From an uncultured Ignavibacteria bacterium (GTDB taxonomy: Bacteria; Bacteroidota; Ignavibacteria; Tepidaquicellales; Tepidaquicellaceae), in assembly GCA_937974175.1 (NCBI GenBank), contig CALJIG010000065.1, forward strand, positions 1 to 48,169: a DNA stretch of 48,169 nt, in the 5' to 3' direction. Under the pieces are notes generated by a model. It was given only the letters and a program-made list of their open reading frames with translations. It had not been told where the DNA came from and did no database searches. This document shows positions 1 through 8,749 of this stretch, one piece after another. The position numbers and the translations under genes were made by a program. The number at the start of each line of letters is the position of its first letter. Position 1 is the stretch's first letter.

Positions 1-57
1 GATTGTCACTGCATGGCATGCAAGAGGTCAGCGGTTCGACCCCGCTATTCTCCACCA
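1..57 (+). tRNA. tRNA-Ala (GGC), 5' end missing
   Basis: The 3' part of a tRNA is visible. The T-arm pairs AGCGG with CCGCT around a TTCGACC loop, the acceptor strand is ATTCTCC with discriminator A, and CCA is encoded at 55-57. The anticodon loop ATGGCAT gives GGC (Ala). The D-arm and 5' acceptor strand lie outside the window. The 5' side of the anticodon stem (ACTGC) pairs imperfectly with GCAAG, with two mismatches, so the first bases may be an assembly-edge artefact. Confidence 0.85.
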
Positions 58-64
58 ATTTAAA

Positions 65-98
65 AGCCCGATAATCAGTTGTTTATCGGGCTTTTTTT
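65..98 (+). terminator. Intrinsic terminator after tRNA-Ala
   Basis: A perfect 10-bp stem pairs AGCCCGATAA (65-74) with TTATCGGGCT (83-92) around an 8-nt loop, followed by a run of T. It sits eight bases after the tRNA CCA and ends that transcript, isolating it from the polysaccharide locus downstream. Confidence 0.9.
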
Positions 99-691
99 AA
101 AAAACTCCCGTTTTTAAAAATAAGATGTTATAAAATTTATCATCTTAATTCCTTTTTTTTACATTCCGGCATAAACACAGCGTTCGGCAGAATTACCGGC
201 TATTCTAAAATTTCCTGCATTTCCTTTATGGAAATGTACTTTGGGTAATATACTACAGGTAATACGCCGGGTAAAGAAAATTTTAAAAAGTTAAAAGTTA
301 TTCTAGCCTCATTTAGCTATCTCTTAGCTATCTATATCGGTTTAAACATTGAAAACAGAATCAATTTTTTCAATGAAAGCTATAATTTTTGTCTTTTGTA
401 AGAGTTAAATCTGCTATGTTAATCCAGTATGGCGGTGATATATTAAATTTAAGTTATGGATGATTTCACCTCAAATGCTGAACGTGAAAAAATGTAATTT
501 TAGTCTCAAATGCAAGGTTTTTGGTAAAATGCTATATTAAACGACATTGAAACTGGGGCAATTTATGAGTATATTACATGATTGAATATTTAAAAACTTG
601 TGTGACAAGATAGGCGGAGCTATGAAAAGATTTTTGCAAAACCAATTTTTAAGGAGAAAATAAGTATATTCAGCAATTTAAAGTAAATTCA
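99..691. other. 593-bp gene-free leader of the polysaccharide locus
   Basis: No credible reading frame or RNA gene is seen here. It is the only long non-coding stretch ahead of the 37-gene + strand locus, so the main promoter probably lies in it. I could not identify a convincing -35/-10, Bacteroidota-type (-33 TTTG / -7 TAnnTTTG) or sigma-54 promoter. A short direct repeat at 313-333 is listed separately. Confidence 0.5.
313..333 (+). repeat. Tandem 10-mer direct repeat in the leader
   Basis: TTAGCTATCT occurs twice (313-322 and 324-333), separated by one base, so the period is 11 bp or about one helical turn. Such spacing suits a dimeric regulator site, but nothing else supports that role. 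Confidence 0.3.
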
Positions 692-1228
692 ATGAATTTA
701 AAGCATTTTTGTTTTTTAGCGTTGTTAAGTGTTTGTTTTTTTCACCAAACTGATGTATTTTCTCAGGATACAAATCTTGTAATTGGTAATAAAGTATTGA
801 AGCAAAAAATCAACTACTATGATTTCTCTGACCCGTTAAAAGTTAATATGGAAGTAATTGCATGGGGTGGTTTTAAAAACCCCGGTAAATATCTTGTGCC
901 GGAAGGAACAACTGTTATTGACTTGATGACATTTGCAGGGATGCCTATGAACAGCTCATTACTTGAAGATGTGAAATTGCTGAGAGCAAAAGATATTACA
1001 AGCAAATATGAATCGGGAACAGTAATGAAATTCAATTATAAAAAATTTTTTGACAGAGAGGCTATAAGTTACACAATCGAAAACCCTATCGTTAAACCCG
1101 GAGACATTTTATTAATTCAAATGGAAACCGAAAAAACTGCATGGGATTACATTAAAGAGGGACTGTTTATTGTTGGTCCTATTGCTTCATTAGTTTCACT
1201 AATTGTAACTATAAATAATAGTAAATAG
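692..1228 (+). CDS. SLBB-domain polysaccharide export protein (short Wza-like)
   Basis: This is a 178-residue secreted or membrane protein. It has an N-terminal signal peptide (about 1-25, ending VFSQ), an SLBB beta-grasp segment at about 52-105 with the GG-NPGKY-VPEGTT-DL pattern typical of the family, and a hydrophobic C-terminal helix at about 154-175. Family knowledge: SLBB domains occur in Wza outer-membrane polysaccharide export channels. Wza-type proteins are usually 350-400 residues with an N-terminal Poly_export domain, and none is visible here. It lies four bases before the Wzc-type kinase, its expected partner. It probably acts as a periplasmic or outer-membrane accessory of the exporter; whether it forms a channel is uncertain. 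Confidence 0.75.
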   Translation: MNLKHFCFLALLSVCFFHQTDVFSQDTNLVIGNKVLKQKINYYDFSDPLKVNMEVIAWGGFKNPGKYLVPEGTTVIDLMTFAGMPMNSSLLEDVKLLRAKDITSKYESGTVMKFNYKKFFDREAISYTIENPIVKPGDILLIQMETEKTAWDYIKEGLFIVGPIASLVSLIVTINNSK

Positions 1229-1232
1229 AAGA

Positions 1233-3473
1233 ATGAGTAAAACAACTGAAAATGAATTCCAAAATAGCGATAACGAAATATCCGAACAGTTAAGAAAGTA
1301 TTTATTTCTGTTTGTACAGAATAAGTACATTATTATTACACTGCTGCTCGTAGGCTTTATCACAACTTATTTTTATGCTAAGAATTTAAAAAATGTATAT
1401 GAAGCAAAAGTTTCAATAAGAGTAGATAAGCCACAGGGTAACGTACTTGAACAAATAGCAATTCCTGAATTTGGAGGTTCGCAGAATTATATCTCCAATC
1501 AAATGGCTCTGATTAAAAGTTATGTAGTAAGAGATATAGCCACTCAGAGACTGCTGGATTCGCTAAAGAAGGAAACCTCACTTTCAACCTACAGGTCGCT
1601 GGTGAAAGTAAACTCCAAAAAAGATACTGTTGCAATTTCAGATGTTGGATTAAGAGAGCTATTATCCAGTATAGTTACAATCACAACTCCAAAGGGAATT
1701 GACCTGTTAGAAATAAGTGTAAAAAGCACTCAGTTTAAAGAAGCTCAGCTTATTGCAATATCGGTTGCAAATGCATATCTGGAATATAATTTAGATATAA
1801 GCCGTGCGCAGCTTACATCAATCAGAAAACTTTTAGAGGAAGAAAAAAATAAGAAGTTCGATGAGTTATCATTAGCAGAAGGAAAACTCGAAGATTATGA
1901 AAGAAGAACAGGAATTATAAATATTGAGGAAAATATAAAAAATTTAATTTCAAACTCTTCACAATTAGAAGCGCTGAAAAACTCAACAGATATTGAAATA
2001 AAAGTTGCTGAATCAAATCTGTCGCAGATTACATCTGAAGTAAAAAAAATTGACCCGAATTTAACAGGCTTCATAAATTCAAAACTTAATGAGCCATACT
2101 TTAACAGATTACTTTCTGAAATTGCTGACATTGAAGTAAAAAAGAATGTAGCATTATCTACTATAACAAATCCTAAAGTTGCGCAGGAAATTGAGAAAGA
2201 AGCCGACAATAAAATTACCGCATTAAAAAAAGATTACGATACACAAGTTGATATTTTAAAGACCGGTGTAACAGGGCTTACACCCGAAGTAAAAGCTGAC
2301 CTCACAAAGCAATCACTTGCCGCTCAGCTTGAGCTTAAAGGACTTCAGAATAAACAAGCTGCAATATCAAGAATTTCCAAAGGATATGAAGCACAGTTCA
2401 GCCAGCTTCCGGCAGCTGTTATTGAATATGCAAAACTTGAAAGAAATAAAGAAGCTTCAGAAAAACTTTATACAACACTTGAAGGAAAGTATCAGGAAGC
2501 TTTAATTAATGAAAGATCAAGATTAGGAAATGCATCTATAATTGACCCGGGAACAGATAACTACGGTCCTATTGGTCCGAACAGACCGAGATTAATATTC
2601 ATCGGAACAATGGTAGGGCTATTTATCGGATTAGCATTTTCAATCGGAAAAGATAAACTCGACAGAACAATAAAAACACCGGAAGATCTGGAAAGCAAGG
2701 GTGTCAGCGTACTTTGCTGGATTCCGAATATAGAAGGTATTGATACTGAAAATACTGTGGGCTCTGAATTCGTAGTCGGAGAAAAGAATAAATCCAATAT
2801 TTCTGAAGCTTTCAAAGCACTGAGAACAAGAATACAGTTTTCAAAGCTTGAAGATAAGCCGCTCAAATCTATTCTGATAACATCATCCATTCCGTCCGAG
2901 GGTAAAACTACTGTTTCTGTGAACCTGGCAGGAAGTTTTGCTTTGACAGGTAAAAAGACATTAATTCTTGATTGTGATTTACGTAAACCAAGAGTACACT
3001 CTCTGTTCAGTCTGGAAAGATACCCCGGTTTAAGTGATTATTTGTTTTCAAATTGTTCTCTTGAAGAGATTACAAGGAAAACGGATCTGGAAGGCTTGCA
3101 TGTAATTTCTGCAGGAACTATTCCTCCGAATCCTTCGGAAATATTAGGGTCTGTTCAGATGAAGAAATTTATGAAAAAGCTGGAAGAGATATATGATATT
3201 ATAATTGTTGACTCACCGCCTTTCCTTAGTGTTACCGATGCTGAAATTCTATACAATATGACAGATGGCGCAATACTTGTTTCTCAGTCTTACAAAACAA
3301 TTAAGCAGGCATTCTTTACAACATATCAAAGACTCACTTCAGTCAATAAGCATAACTTGCTTGGAGTAGTTCTTAACAACTTCAAATTTAAATCTTCATA
3401 CGGTTATTATTATAATTATTATGACTATTATTACCATAATGAGAAGAACAGTAAATCTGATTTAAAAAGCTAA
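1233..3473 (+). CDS. wzc: Wzc-type polysaccharide co-polymerase / tyrosine autokinase
   Basis: This inner-membrane protein of 746 residues controls polymerisation and export of a surface polysaccharide. A Wzz-like periplasmic domain lies between a first membrane helix (about 35-52) and a second (about 453-472), with long coiled-coil stretches between. The cytoplasmic BY-kinase domain shows Walker A SSIPSEGKTT (K558), Walker A' LILDCDLRKP and Walker B IIIVDSPP. The C-terminus carries a cluster of nine tyrosines at 723-734, the expected autophosphorylation tail. Length and order match the capsular exopolysaccharide family. It is tightly linked to the SLBB protein upstream. No phosphatase partner (Wzb) is in the window. 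Confidence 0.93.
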   Translation: MSKTTENEFQNSDNEISEQLRKYLFLFVQNKYIIITLLLVGFITTYFYAKNLKNVYEAKVSIRVDKPQGNVLEQIAIPEFGGSQNYISNQMALIKSYVVRDIATQRLLDSLKKETSLSTYRSLVKVNSKKDTVAISDVGLRELLSSIVTITTPKGIDLLEISVKSTQFKEAQLIAISVANAYLEYNLDISRAQLTSIRKLLEEEKNKKFDELSLAEGKLEDYERRTGIINIEENIKNLISNSSQLEALKNSTDIEIKVAESNLSQITSEVKKIDPNLTGFINSKLNEPYFNRLLSEIADIEVKKNVALSTITNPKVAQEIEKEADNKITALKKDYDTQVDILKTGVTGLTPEVKADLTKQSLAAQLELKGLQNKQAAISRISKGYEAQFSQLPAAVIEYAKLERNKEASEKLYTTLEGKYQEALINERSRLGNASIIDPGTDNYGPIGPNRPRLIFIGTMVGLFIGLAFSIGKDKLDRTIKTPEDLESKGVSVLCWIPNIEGIDTENTVGSEFVVGEKNKSNISEAFKALRTRIQFSKLEDKPLKSILITSSIPSEGKTTVSVNLAGSFALTGKKTLILDCDLRKPRVHSLFSLERYPGLSDYLFSNCSLEEITRKTDLEGLHVISAGTIPPNPSEILGSVQMKKFMKKLEEIYDIIIVDSPPFLSVTDAEILYNMTDGAILVSQSYKTIKQAFFTTYQRLTSVNKHNLLGVVLNNFKFKSSYGYYYNYYDYYYHNEKNSKSDLKS

Positions 3474-3479
3474 ACCATT

Positions 3480-3755
3480 ATGGAATTCAGGCTCTTTGTG
3501 AAAAAGGACATGAGAAATCAATCATGTCCTTCATGTAAAAATAGAAGCTCGCTTAAGAGAAAGAGATCAACTAATATATTTGAAAAAATACTAAAATTTT
3601 TGAACTACGGAACATATTTTTGCAGAGAATGCTCCTGGAGAGGCAGAATATTTTCATATAAGCCTTCAAAAAAATTTTACCTTAATTTACTTGCGTATAT
3701 AGTTTTAATAATCTTAACATATTTCTTATCCCAATACTTCGCAATTAATTATTAA
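3480..3755 (+). CDS. Small zinc-ribbon membrane protein, function unknown
   Basis: I do not recognise this 91-residue protein. It has two cysteine pairs, CPSC (about 17-20) and CREC (about 49-52), which could form a zinc ribbon, a basic stretch between them, and one hydrophobic helix near the C-terminus (about 69-88). The topology suggests a cytoplasmic metal-binding head anchored in the inner membrane. It starts six bases after the Wzc kinase stop, so it is almost certainly co-transcribed and may bind the kinase or its phosphorylated tail. That role is inference from position only. Confidence 0.6.
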   Translation: MEFRLFVKKDMRNQSCPSCKNRSSLKRKRSTNIFEKILKFLNYGTYFCRECSWRGRIFSYKPSKKFYLNLLAYIVLIILTYFLSQYFAINY

Positions 3756-3867
3756 TATCAATATTGATTTCCTTTCACCAAAATCAATAACTTCACTCAC
3801 ATTTTTGTAGAGTTATAGAACGTTACAATTCCTCCCATTTAAGTTTTTTTCACACACTTACGACTAT

Positions 3868-5667
3868 TTGAAAAAATTCATAAAAAAAATAATAAGTAAA
3901 AATTTTGTAAGTTTTACTTACTTCTTTCGTCACATAAGATATAAACTATTTGTAGTTCTTTTTCTAAGTGTTGGAGTCAGTTTACTTGACGGATTCGGGC
4001 TTGCAATGTTTTTGCCCTTGTTACAGATGGTTAACGATCCCGCATCTGCCAATCCTGAAAATCTCGGGAATCTTAAATTTTTAGTAAACCTTATAACATC
4101 ATTAGGCTTCAGCCTTAATTTGTTATCTGTCTTATTATTTATATTTTTCTTTTTTGCTTTAAAGGCAATTGCAATATTTTTTAATGATTTGTATCAGGTA
4201 TCGGTGCAATTATTTTTTTCGAGAAAAATACGTGTAGAAAATGTTCTGGCATTAAATAAGTTAAGTTATAAAGCTTTTGTATTATCGGATGTAGGGCAGA
4301 TACAAAACACAATGACAGGAGAAGTTGACAGGGCGGCAAAGGCTTATGAATCTTTTTATGTCTCTCTTCAGCAAGGCACAATGGTACTTGTTTACATCGG
4401 CTTTGCATTATTCATTGATGTTCAGTTTGCGCTGCTGGTCAGTTTAGGAGGATTCCTCACAAATTTTATATATAAAAAAATATATGTAAAAACTAAAAAG
4501 GCCTCGTACAAACTTTCACAGGAAACTAACAGGTTTCAGGGACTTATAATTCAGTATGTCACCAATTTTAAATACCTGAAGGCAACCGGTTTATTATTGA
4601 CTTATGGCAATAAAATAACAGACGGAATAAATGTTATAATAGCCCACACAAAAAAACTCGGACAGCTTTCTGCATTAATCCGTTCAACAAGAGAACCATT
4701 AATTATCGGAGTTGTAACTTGTGTTATTTTTTTACAGATAAAAGTGCTTGGCGGCGCATTAGGTCCGATATTCATCAGCTTATTGTTTTTTTACCGCGCG
4801 CTTAATAGTTTGATGCTGATGCAGTCTGCATGGAACGGTTTTTTAAGTCTCTCCGGTACTCTTAAAAATGTAACTGAGTTTTATGAAAACGTTATACTAA
4901 ACAGAGAAAAAAACGGTAAAGAAATATTTTCACAATTTTCAAATAAAATCGAGCTCGATAATATTTCATTTTACTACGGCGAAGATCAGATTCTTAAAGA
5001 TATAAATCTTACAGTTAATAAAAACGAGACGATAGCATTTGTAGGCGAAAGCGGAAGCGGTAAAACTACTCTTGTAAGCATACTTGCAGGCCTGATGCCG
5101 ATTGAGCATGGAGATATGAAAATTGACACCATGAACAGGAATAATCTTAAAATCGAAACTTTTCAAAAAAGAGTCGGATACATTAGTCAGGACCCTGTAA
5201 TATTCAATGATACAATTTTTAATAATGTTACTTTCTGGGCTGAACCAAATGATGAGAATAAAAAACGGTTTGAATATGCAATAGAAAAAGCATCGGTTGA
5301 TACTTTTATCGGCACGCTTGATGACAGGGAAAATGCAATGCTTGGTAACAACGGAATCAACCTGAGCGGCGGACAGAAACAAAGAATTTCAATTGCCAGA
5401 GAGCTCTATAAAAACATAGATATCTTAGTTCTTGATGAGGCGACATCCTCGCTAGACTCTGAAACAGAGAAGACAATTCAAAACAATATTGATAAACTTC
5501 AGGGTTACTACACTATTTTCATTGTAGCTCACAGACTTTCAACTATAAAAAATGCAGACAGAATAGTTTATATGAATAAGGGAAGAATATTAACTATAGG
5601 AAACTTTGAGGAGCTTTTAGTAAAAGCACCTGACTTCAAACGAATGGTAGAATTACAAGGTCTATAA
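3868..5667 (+). CDS. ABC transporter, fused membrane and ATPase domains (PglK/MsbA-like flippase)
   Basis: This 599-residue half-transporter has about six membrane helices in residues 20-330, then an ATPase domain with Walker A GESGSGKTT (K399), signature LSGGQ (499-503) and Walker B ILVLDEATS (D523, E524), followed by the switch histidine in VAHRLST. This type includes MsbA (lipid A) and PglK (lipid-linked oligosaccharide). In this locus it is the only lipid-carrier flippase I see, as no Wzx-like protein is present. I infer that it flips undecaprenyl-linked repeat units. The start is TTG, since no ATG precedes the first helix in a sensible place. Confidence 0.85.
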   Translation: MKKFIKKIISKNFVSFTYFFRHIRYKLFVVLFLSVGVSLLDGFGLAMFLPLLQMVNDPASANPENLGNLKFLVNLITSLGFSLNLLSVLLFIFFFFALKAIAIFFNDLYQVSVQLFFSRKIRVENVLALNKLSYKAFVLSDVGQIQNTMTGEVDRAAKAYESFYVSLQQGTMVLVYIGFALFIDVQFALLVSLGGFLTNFIYKKIYVKTKKASYKLSQETNRFQGLIIQYVTNFKYLKATGLLLTYGNKITDGINVIIAHTKKLGQLSALIRSTREPLIIGVVTCVIFLQIKVLGGALGPIFISLLFFYRALNSLMLMQSAWNGFLSLSGTLKNVTEFYENVILNREKNGKEIFSQFSNKIELDNISFYYGEDQILKDINLTVNKNETIAFVGESGSGKTTLVSILAGLMPIEHGDMKIDTMNRNNLKIETFQKRVGYISQDPVIFNDTIFNNVTFWAEPNDENKKRFEYAIEKASVDTFIGTLDDRENAMLGNNGINLSGGQKQRISIARELYKNIDILVLDEATSSLDSETEKTIQNNIDKLQGYYTIFIVAHRLSTIKNADRIVYMNKGRILTIGNFEELLVKAPDFKRMVELQGL

Positions 5668-5710
5668 AAATTTTTATTCAACATTTATTTTTTCAACGTA
5701 TAACAACAAA

Positions 5711-6727
5711 ATGAATCTTTCCAATAAATCTATTCTCATTACGGGCGGCACAGGGTCATTGGGGAAAGCGCTTACAAAACACATATTAAGTGAGAATCCG
5801 GATATTAAACGATTAGTAATTTATTCCCGGGATGAACAGAAGCAATTTCAAATGGCGCAGGAGTTTCCTGAAAGCAAATATTCTCAAATACGATATTTTA
5901 TTGGTGACGTAAGAGATCTTGACAGATTAAAGAGAGCCTTAAAAGGAATAGATTATGTAATACACGCTGCTGCAATGAAACACGTTCACATAGCTGAATA
6001 TAATCCTATGGAATGCGTTAAGACAAATATTCTGGGTGCCGAAAACGTTATCAATGCATGTCTTGATTCGAGCGTGGAAAGAGTAGTTGCATTATCAACT
6101 GATAAAGCGGCAGCTCCTGTTAATCTTTACGGAGCGACAAAGCTGGCATCGGATAAATTATTTGTTGCAGCTAATAATATTAAGGGATGGAATCCTATAA
6201 AATTCTCTGTTGTAAGATACGGAAACGTGATGGGTTCTAACGGCTCAGTAATTCCATTTTTCTTAACTAAGAAAAAAAACGGAGTGTTACCAATAACAGA
6301 TCCTACAATGACTCGATTTAATATTTCATTGCAAGGCGGAGTTGATATGGTAATGCATGCATTGGAACATGCATGGGGCGGTGAGATATTCATACCTAAA
6401 ATCCCCTCTTACAAAATATTGGATGTTGCCGAAGCCATAGGTCCTGAATGTGAAAAACCCGTTGTAGGAATTCGTCCGGGTGAAAAAATTCACGAAGAAA
6501 TGATTACACCATCAGATTCATTTTATACCTACGACCTTGGGAAGTACTATACAATTTTACCTGCAACACCACACAACTGGCAGCACGAAAATTTCATTAA
6601 GGAATTCAATGCCGTTAAAGTTCCGTTCGGTTTTACTTATAATTCATTCGATAATACTGAATGGGAAACAGTTGAAAGCTTAAGAATATTAATTAAACAA
6701 TACGTAGATCCCTCATTCGAATTATAA
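5711..6727 (+). CDS. pseB: UDP-GlcNAc 4,6-dehydratase (inverting), PseB
   Basis: PseB catalyses the first step of CMP-pseudaminic acid synthesis: UDP-GlcNAc is dehydrated with C5 inversion to the 4-keto-6-deoxy-L-sugar. The extended SDR shows the nucleotide motif GGTGSLG (12-18), a SRDEQKQFQMA segment typical of PseB, and the catalytic pair Y140/K144 in YGATK, matching the usual positions. Its 338 residues fit the family. Its stop shares one base with the ATG of pseC, which indicates translational coupling. The next genes continue the same pathway, so the assignment as PseB rather than a retaining PglF-type dehydratase is well supported. Confidence 0.93.
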   Translation: MNLSNKSILITGGTGSLGKALTKHILSENPDIKRLVIYSRDEQKQFQMAQEFPESKYSQIRYFIGDVRDLDRLKRALKGIDYVIHAAAMKHVHIAEYNPMECVKTNILGAENVINACLDSSVERVVALSTDKAAAPVNLYGATKLASDKLFVAANNIKGWNPIKFSVVRYGNVMGSNGSVIPFFLTKKKNGVLPITDPTMTRFNISLQGGVDMVMHALEHAWGGEIFIPKIPSYKILDVAEAIGPECEKPVVGIRPGEKIHEEMITPSDSFYTYDLGKYYTILPATPHNWQHENFIKEFNAVKVPFGFTYNSFDNTEWETVESLRILIKQYVDPSFEL

Positions 6728-7932
6728 TGAATAAACCAATACCATACGGAAAACAAAATATTACTGCCGAAGATATTAAGGCAGTAACGGATGTACTTCA
6801 GTCAGATTTTTTAACGCAAGGACCGAAGATAGAAGAATTTGAAATAGCATTTGCAGAATACATAGGATGTAAATATGCAGTTGCAGTTGCAAACGGAACT
6901 GCTGCATTGCATCTGTGCGCATTAGCATTAAATGTAAAAGCAGGAGATAAAGTAATTACTACTCCTATTACATTTGCAGCATCGGCAAACTGTGTAAGAT
7001 ACTGCGGCGGTGAAATTATTTTTGCTGATATTGACCCTGAGTCATATCTGATTGATACAGACAACGTAAAAAAAATATTAGAAAGAGAACCAAAGGGTTC
7101 TGTAAAAGGAATTATACCGGTTGATTTTGCCGGCAGACCTGTAAATCTTGAAGAGATAAAAAAACTTGCCGATGAATACGGACTATGGATTATTGAAGAC
7201 GCATGTCATGCGCCCGGCGGATACTTTACGGATAGTAAAGGTGTTCAGCAGAAATGCGGCAATGGTAACTTTGCCGAACTTGCTATTTTTTCTTTTCACC
7301 CGGTTAAACATATTGCCTGCGGTGAAGGAGGAATGATAACTACAAATAACGCGGAGCTTTATAAAAAATTGCTTGTGCTCAGAACTCATGGTATAACAAG
7401 AGATAAAAGCGTTTTCACAAATTCAAAAGAAACTGCCTGCGGTTTCCTGAACAATGAAGAAAGCGCTGCTGATTATCCGGGCTGGTATATGGAAATGCAG
7501 GAGCTGGGATATAACTACAGGCTTACTGATTTTCAGGCTGCGCTTGGTACATCGCAATTAAAAAGAGCAGATGAAGGCTTAGCAAGAAGAAGAGATATTG
7601 CATCAAATTATTATGATGCTTTTAAGAATTCAGAATTCATAAAAGGACAATCAGGAGTTGTTGAAGGACATGGGTATCATCTTTACGTGATAGAAGTAAA
7701 AAACAGATTAGGATTATATAATTATTTACGTGAGAAGAATATTTTTGCACAGATTCACTACATTCCTGCACACATGATGCCGTACTACCAAAAATTCGGA
7801 TGGAAGCCGGGAGATATGCCGGATGCGGAAAATTATTATTCTATGTGCCTGAGCCTTCCAATGTACCCGACATTGACAAATGAAGAACAGGAATATGTTA
7901 TTAAATGTATAAAAGATTTTTTTAATAAATGA
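6727..7932 (+). CDS. pseC: UDP-4-keto-6-deoxy-L-AltNAc C4 aminotransferase, PseC
   Basis: This PLP enzyme of the DegT/DnrJ/EryC1/StrS family transfers an amino group from glutamate to C4 of the PseB product. The PLP-binding lysine is K194 in FHPVKHIACGEGG, the arrangement characteristic of PseC. An IEDACHAPGG segment provides the PLP aspartate. The length of 401 residues is normal. It is coupled to pseB by a one-base overlap and to pseF by a four-base overlap (ATGA). Confidence 0.92.
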   Translation: MNKPIPYGKQNITAEDIKAVTDVLQSDFLTQGPKIEEFEIAFAEYIGCKYAVAVANGTAALHLCALALNVKAGDKVITTPITFAASANCVRYCGGEIIFADIDPESYLIDTDNVKKILEREPKGSVKGIIPVDFAGRPVNLEEIKKLADEYGLWIIEDACHAPGGYFTDSKGVQQKCGNGNFAELAIFSFHPVKHIACGEGGMITTNNAELYKKLLVLRTHGITRDKSVFTNSKETACGFLNNEESAADYPGWYMEMQELGYNYRLTDFQAALGTSQLKRADEGLARRRDIASNYYDAFKNSEFIKGQSGVVEGHGYHLYVIEVKNRLGLYNYLREKNIFAQIHYIPAHMMPYYQKFGWKPGDMPDAENYYSMCLSLPMYPTLTNEEQEYVIKCIKDFFNK

Positions 7933-8630
7933 AAACTCTTGCAATAATTCCGGCTAGGGGCGGAAGTAAAAGAATCCCCAGAAAAAATATCAGAGACTTT
8001 GCCGGTAAGCCGATAATATGCCATGCTATAAAGGCAGCAATAGATTCAAAGCTTTTTGACGAAGTGATGGTATCGAGCAACGATGAAGAGATTCTGGAAA
8101 TAAGTAAGAAGACAGGCGCAGTTATTCCTTTTGTAAGGTCCGAAAAAAATTCCAATGATTTTTCCACAACTGATGATGTGATACTTGAAGTGATTAAGAC
8201 ATATAACGATATGGGAAAGAACTTTGATTTAGTATGCTGCATATATCCTACCGCTGCTTTAATAACTGCGGAAAGATTACAGGAAGGTAAAGATTTATTA
8301 ATAAAAAATAATTACGATTTAGTTTTCCCTGTTTTAAAATACAGGCATCCTATTCAACGTGCAATTGAATCAGATAACGGAAGGATTAAATTTACTTTCC
8401 CTGAGTTTGAAAACTCGCGCACACAGGATTTGAAAACTAACTATCACGATTCAGGACAATTCTATTGGTTCACTACTCATGGACTTCTGGAAGGAAGAAA
8501 AATATTTACATCGAATACAGGATTTATTGAACTATCCGAGCTTGAAGCTCAGGATATAGATTCAGAGAGTGACTGGCAGATAGCCGAGCTTAAATATAAG
8601 CTTATTCACAGTAATAATAAAATTTTATAA
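7929..8630 (+). CDS. pseF: Pseudaminic acid cytidylyltransferase, PseF
   Basis: PseF activates pseudaminic acid with CTP to CMP-Pse, the last cytoplasmic step before glycosyl transfer. The N-terminal motif IIPARGGSKRIPRKN (residues 6-20) binds the nucleotide, and the DLVCCIYPTAALI and YHDSGQFYWF segments are typical of PseF rather than of NeuA or KdsB. The length (233 residues) is normal. The start codon overlaps the pseC stop. A 119-bp gap follows, which is unusual inside this otherwise tightly packed block. Confidence 0.92.
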   Translation: MKTLAIIPARGGSKRIPRKNIRDFAGKPIICHAIKAAIDSKLFDEVMVSSNDEEILEISKKTGAVIPFVRSEKNSNDFSTTDDVILEVIKTYNDMGKNFDLVCCIYPTAALITAERLQEGKDLLIKNNYDLVFPVLKYRHPIQRAIESDNGRIKFTFPEFENSRTQDLKTNYHDSGQFYWFTTHGLLEGRKIFTSNTGFIELSELEAQDIDSESDWQIAELKYKLIHSNNKIL

Positions 8631-8749
8631 TTTTTTTATCTACAGAACTTCGAAAGAAGAACTGAATAATAGAGAATGGAGCCAGAGACCATTTCAAAAA
8701 CGGGGCGAAACCGAAAAGCCAAATGAGTAGGATATAAAATTTATCAGAA

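Noticed and set aside
99..691. JUMPStart/ops (RfaH) element: TGGCGGTGATAT near 430
   Set aside because: Only a partial match to the ops core GGCGGTAGCGT, with no JUMPStart context.
8674..8725. Short ATG frame of about 16 codons in the pseF-methylase gap
   Set aside because: Too short, with no ribosome binding site or recognisable sequence.
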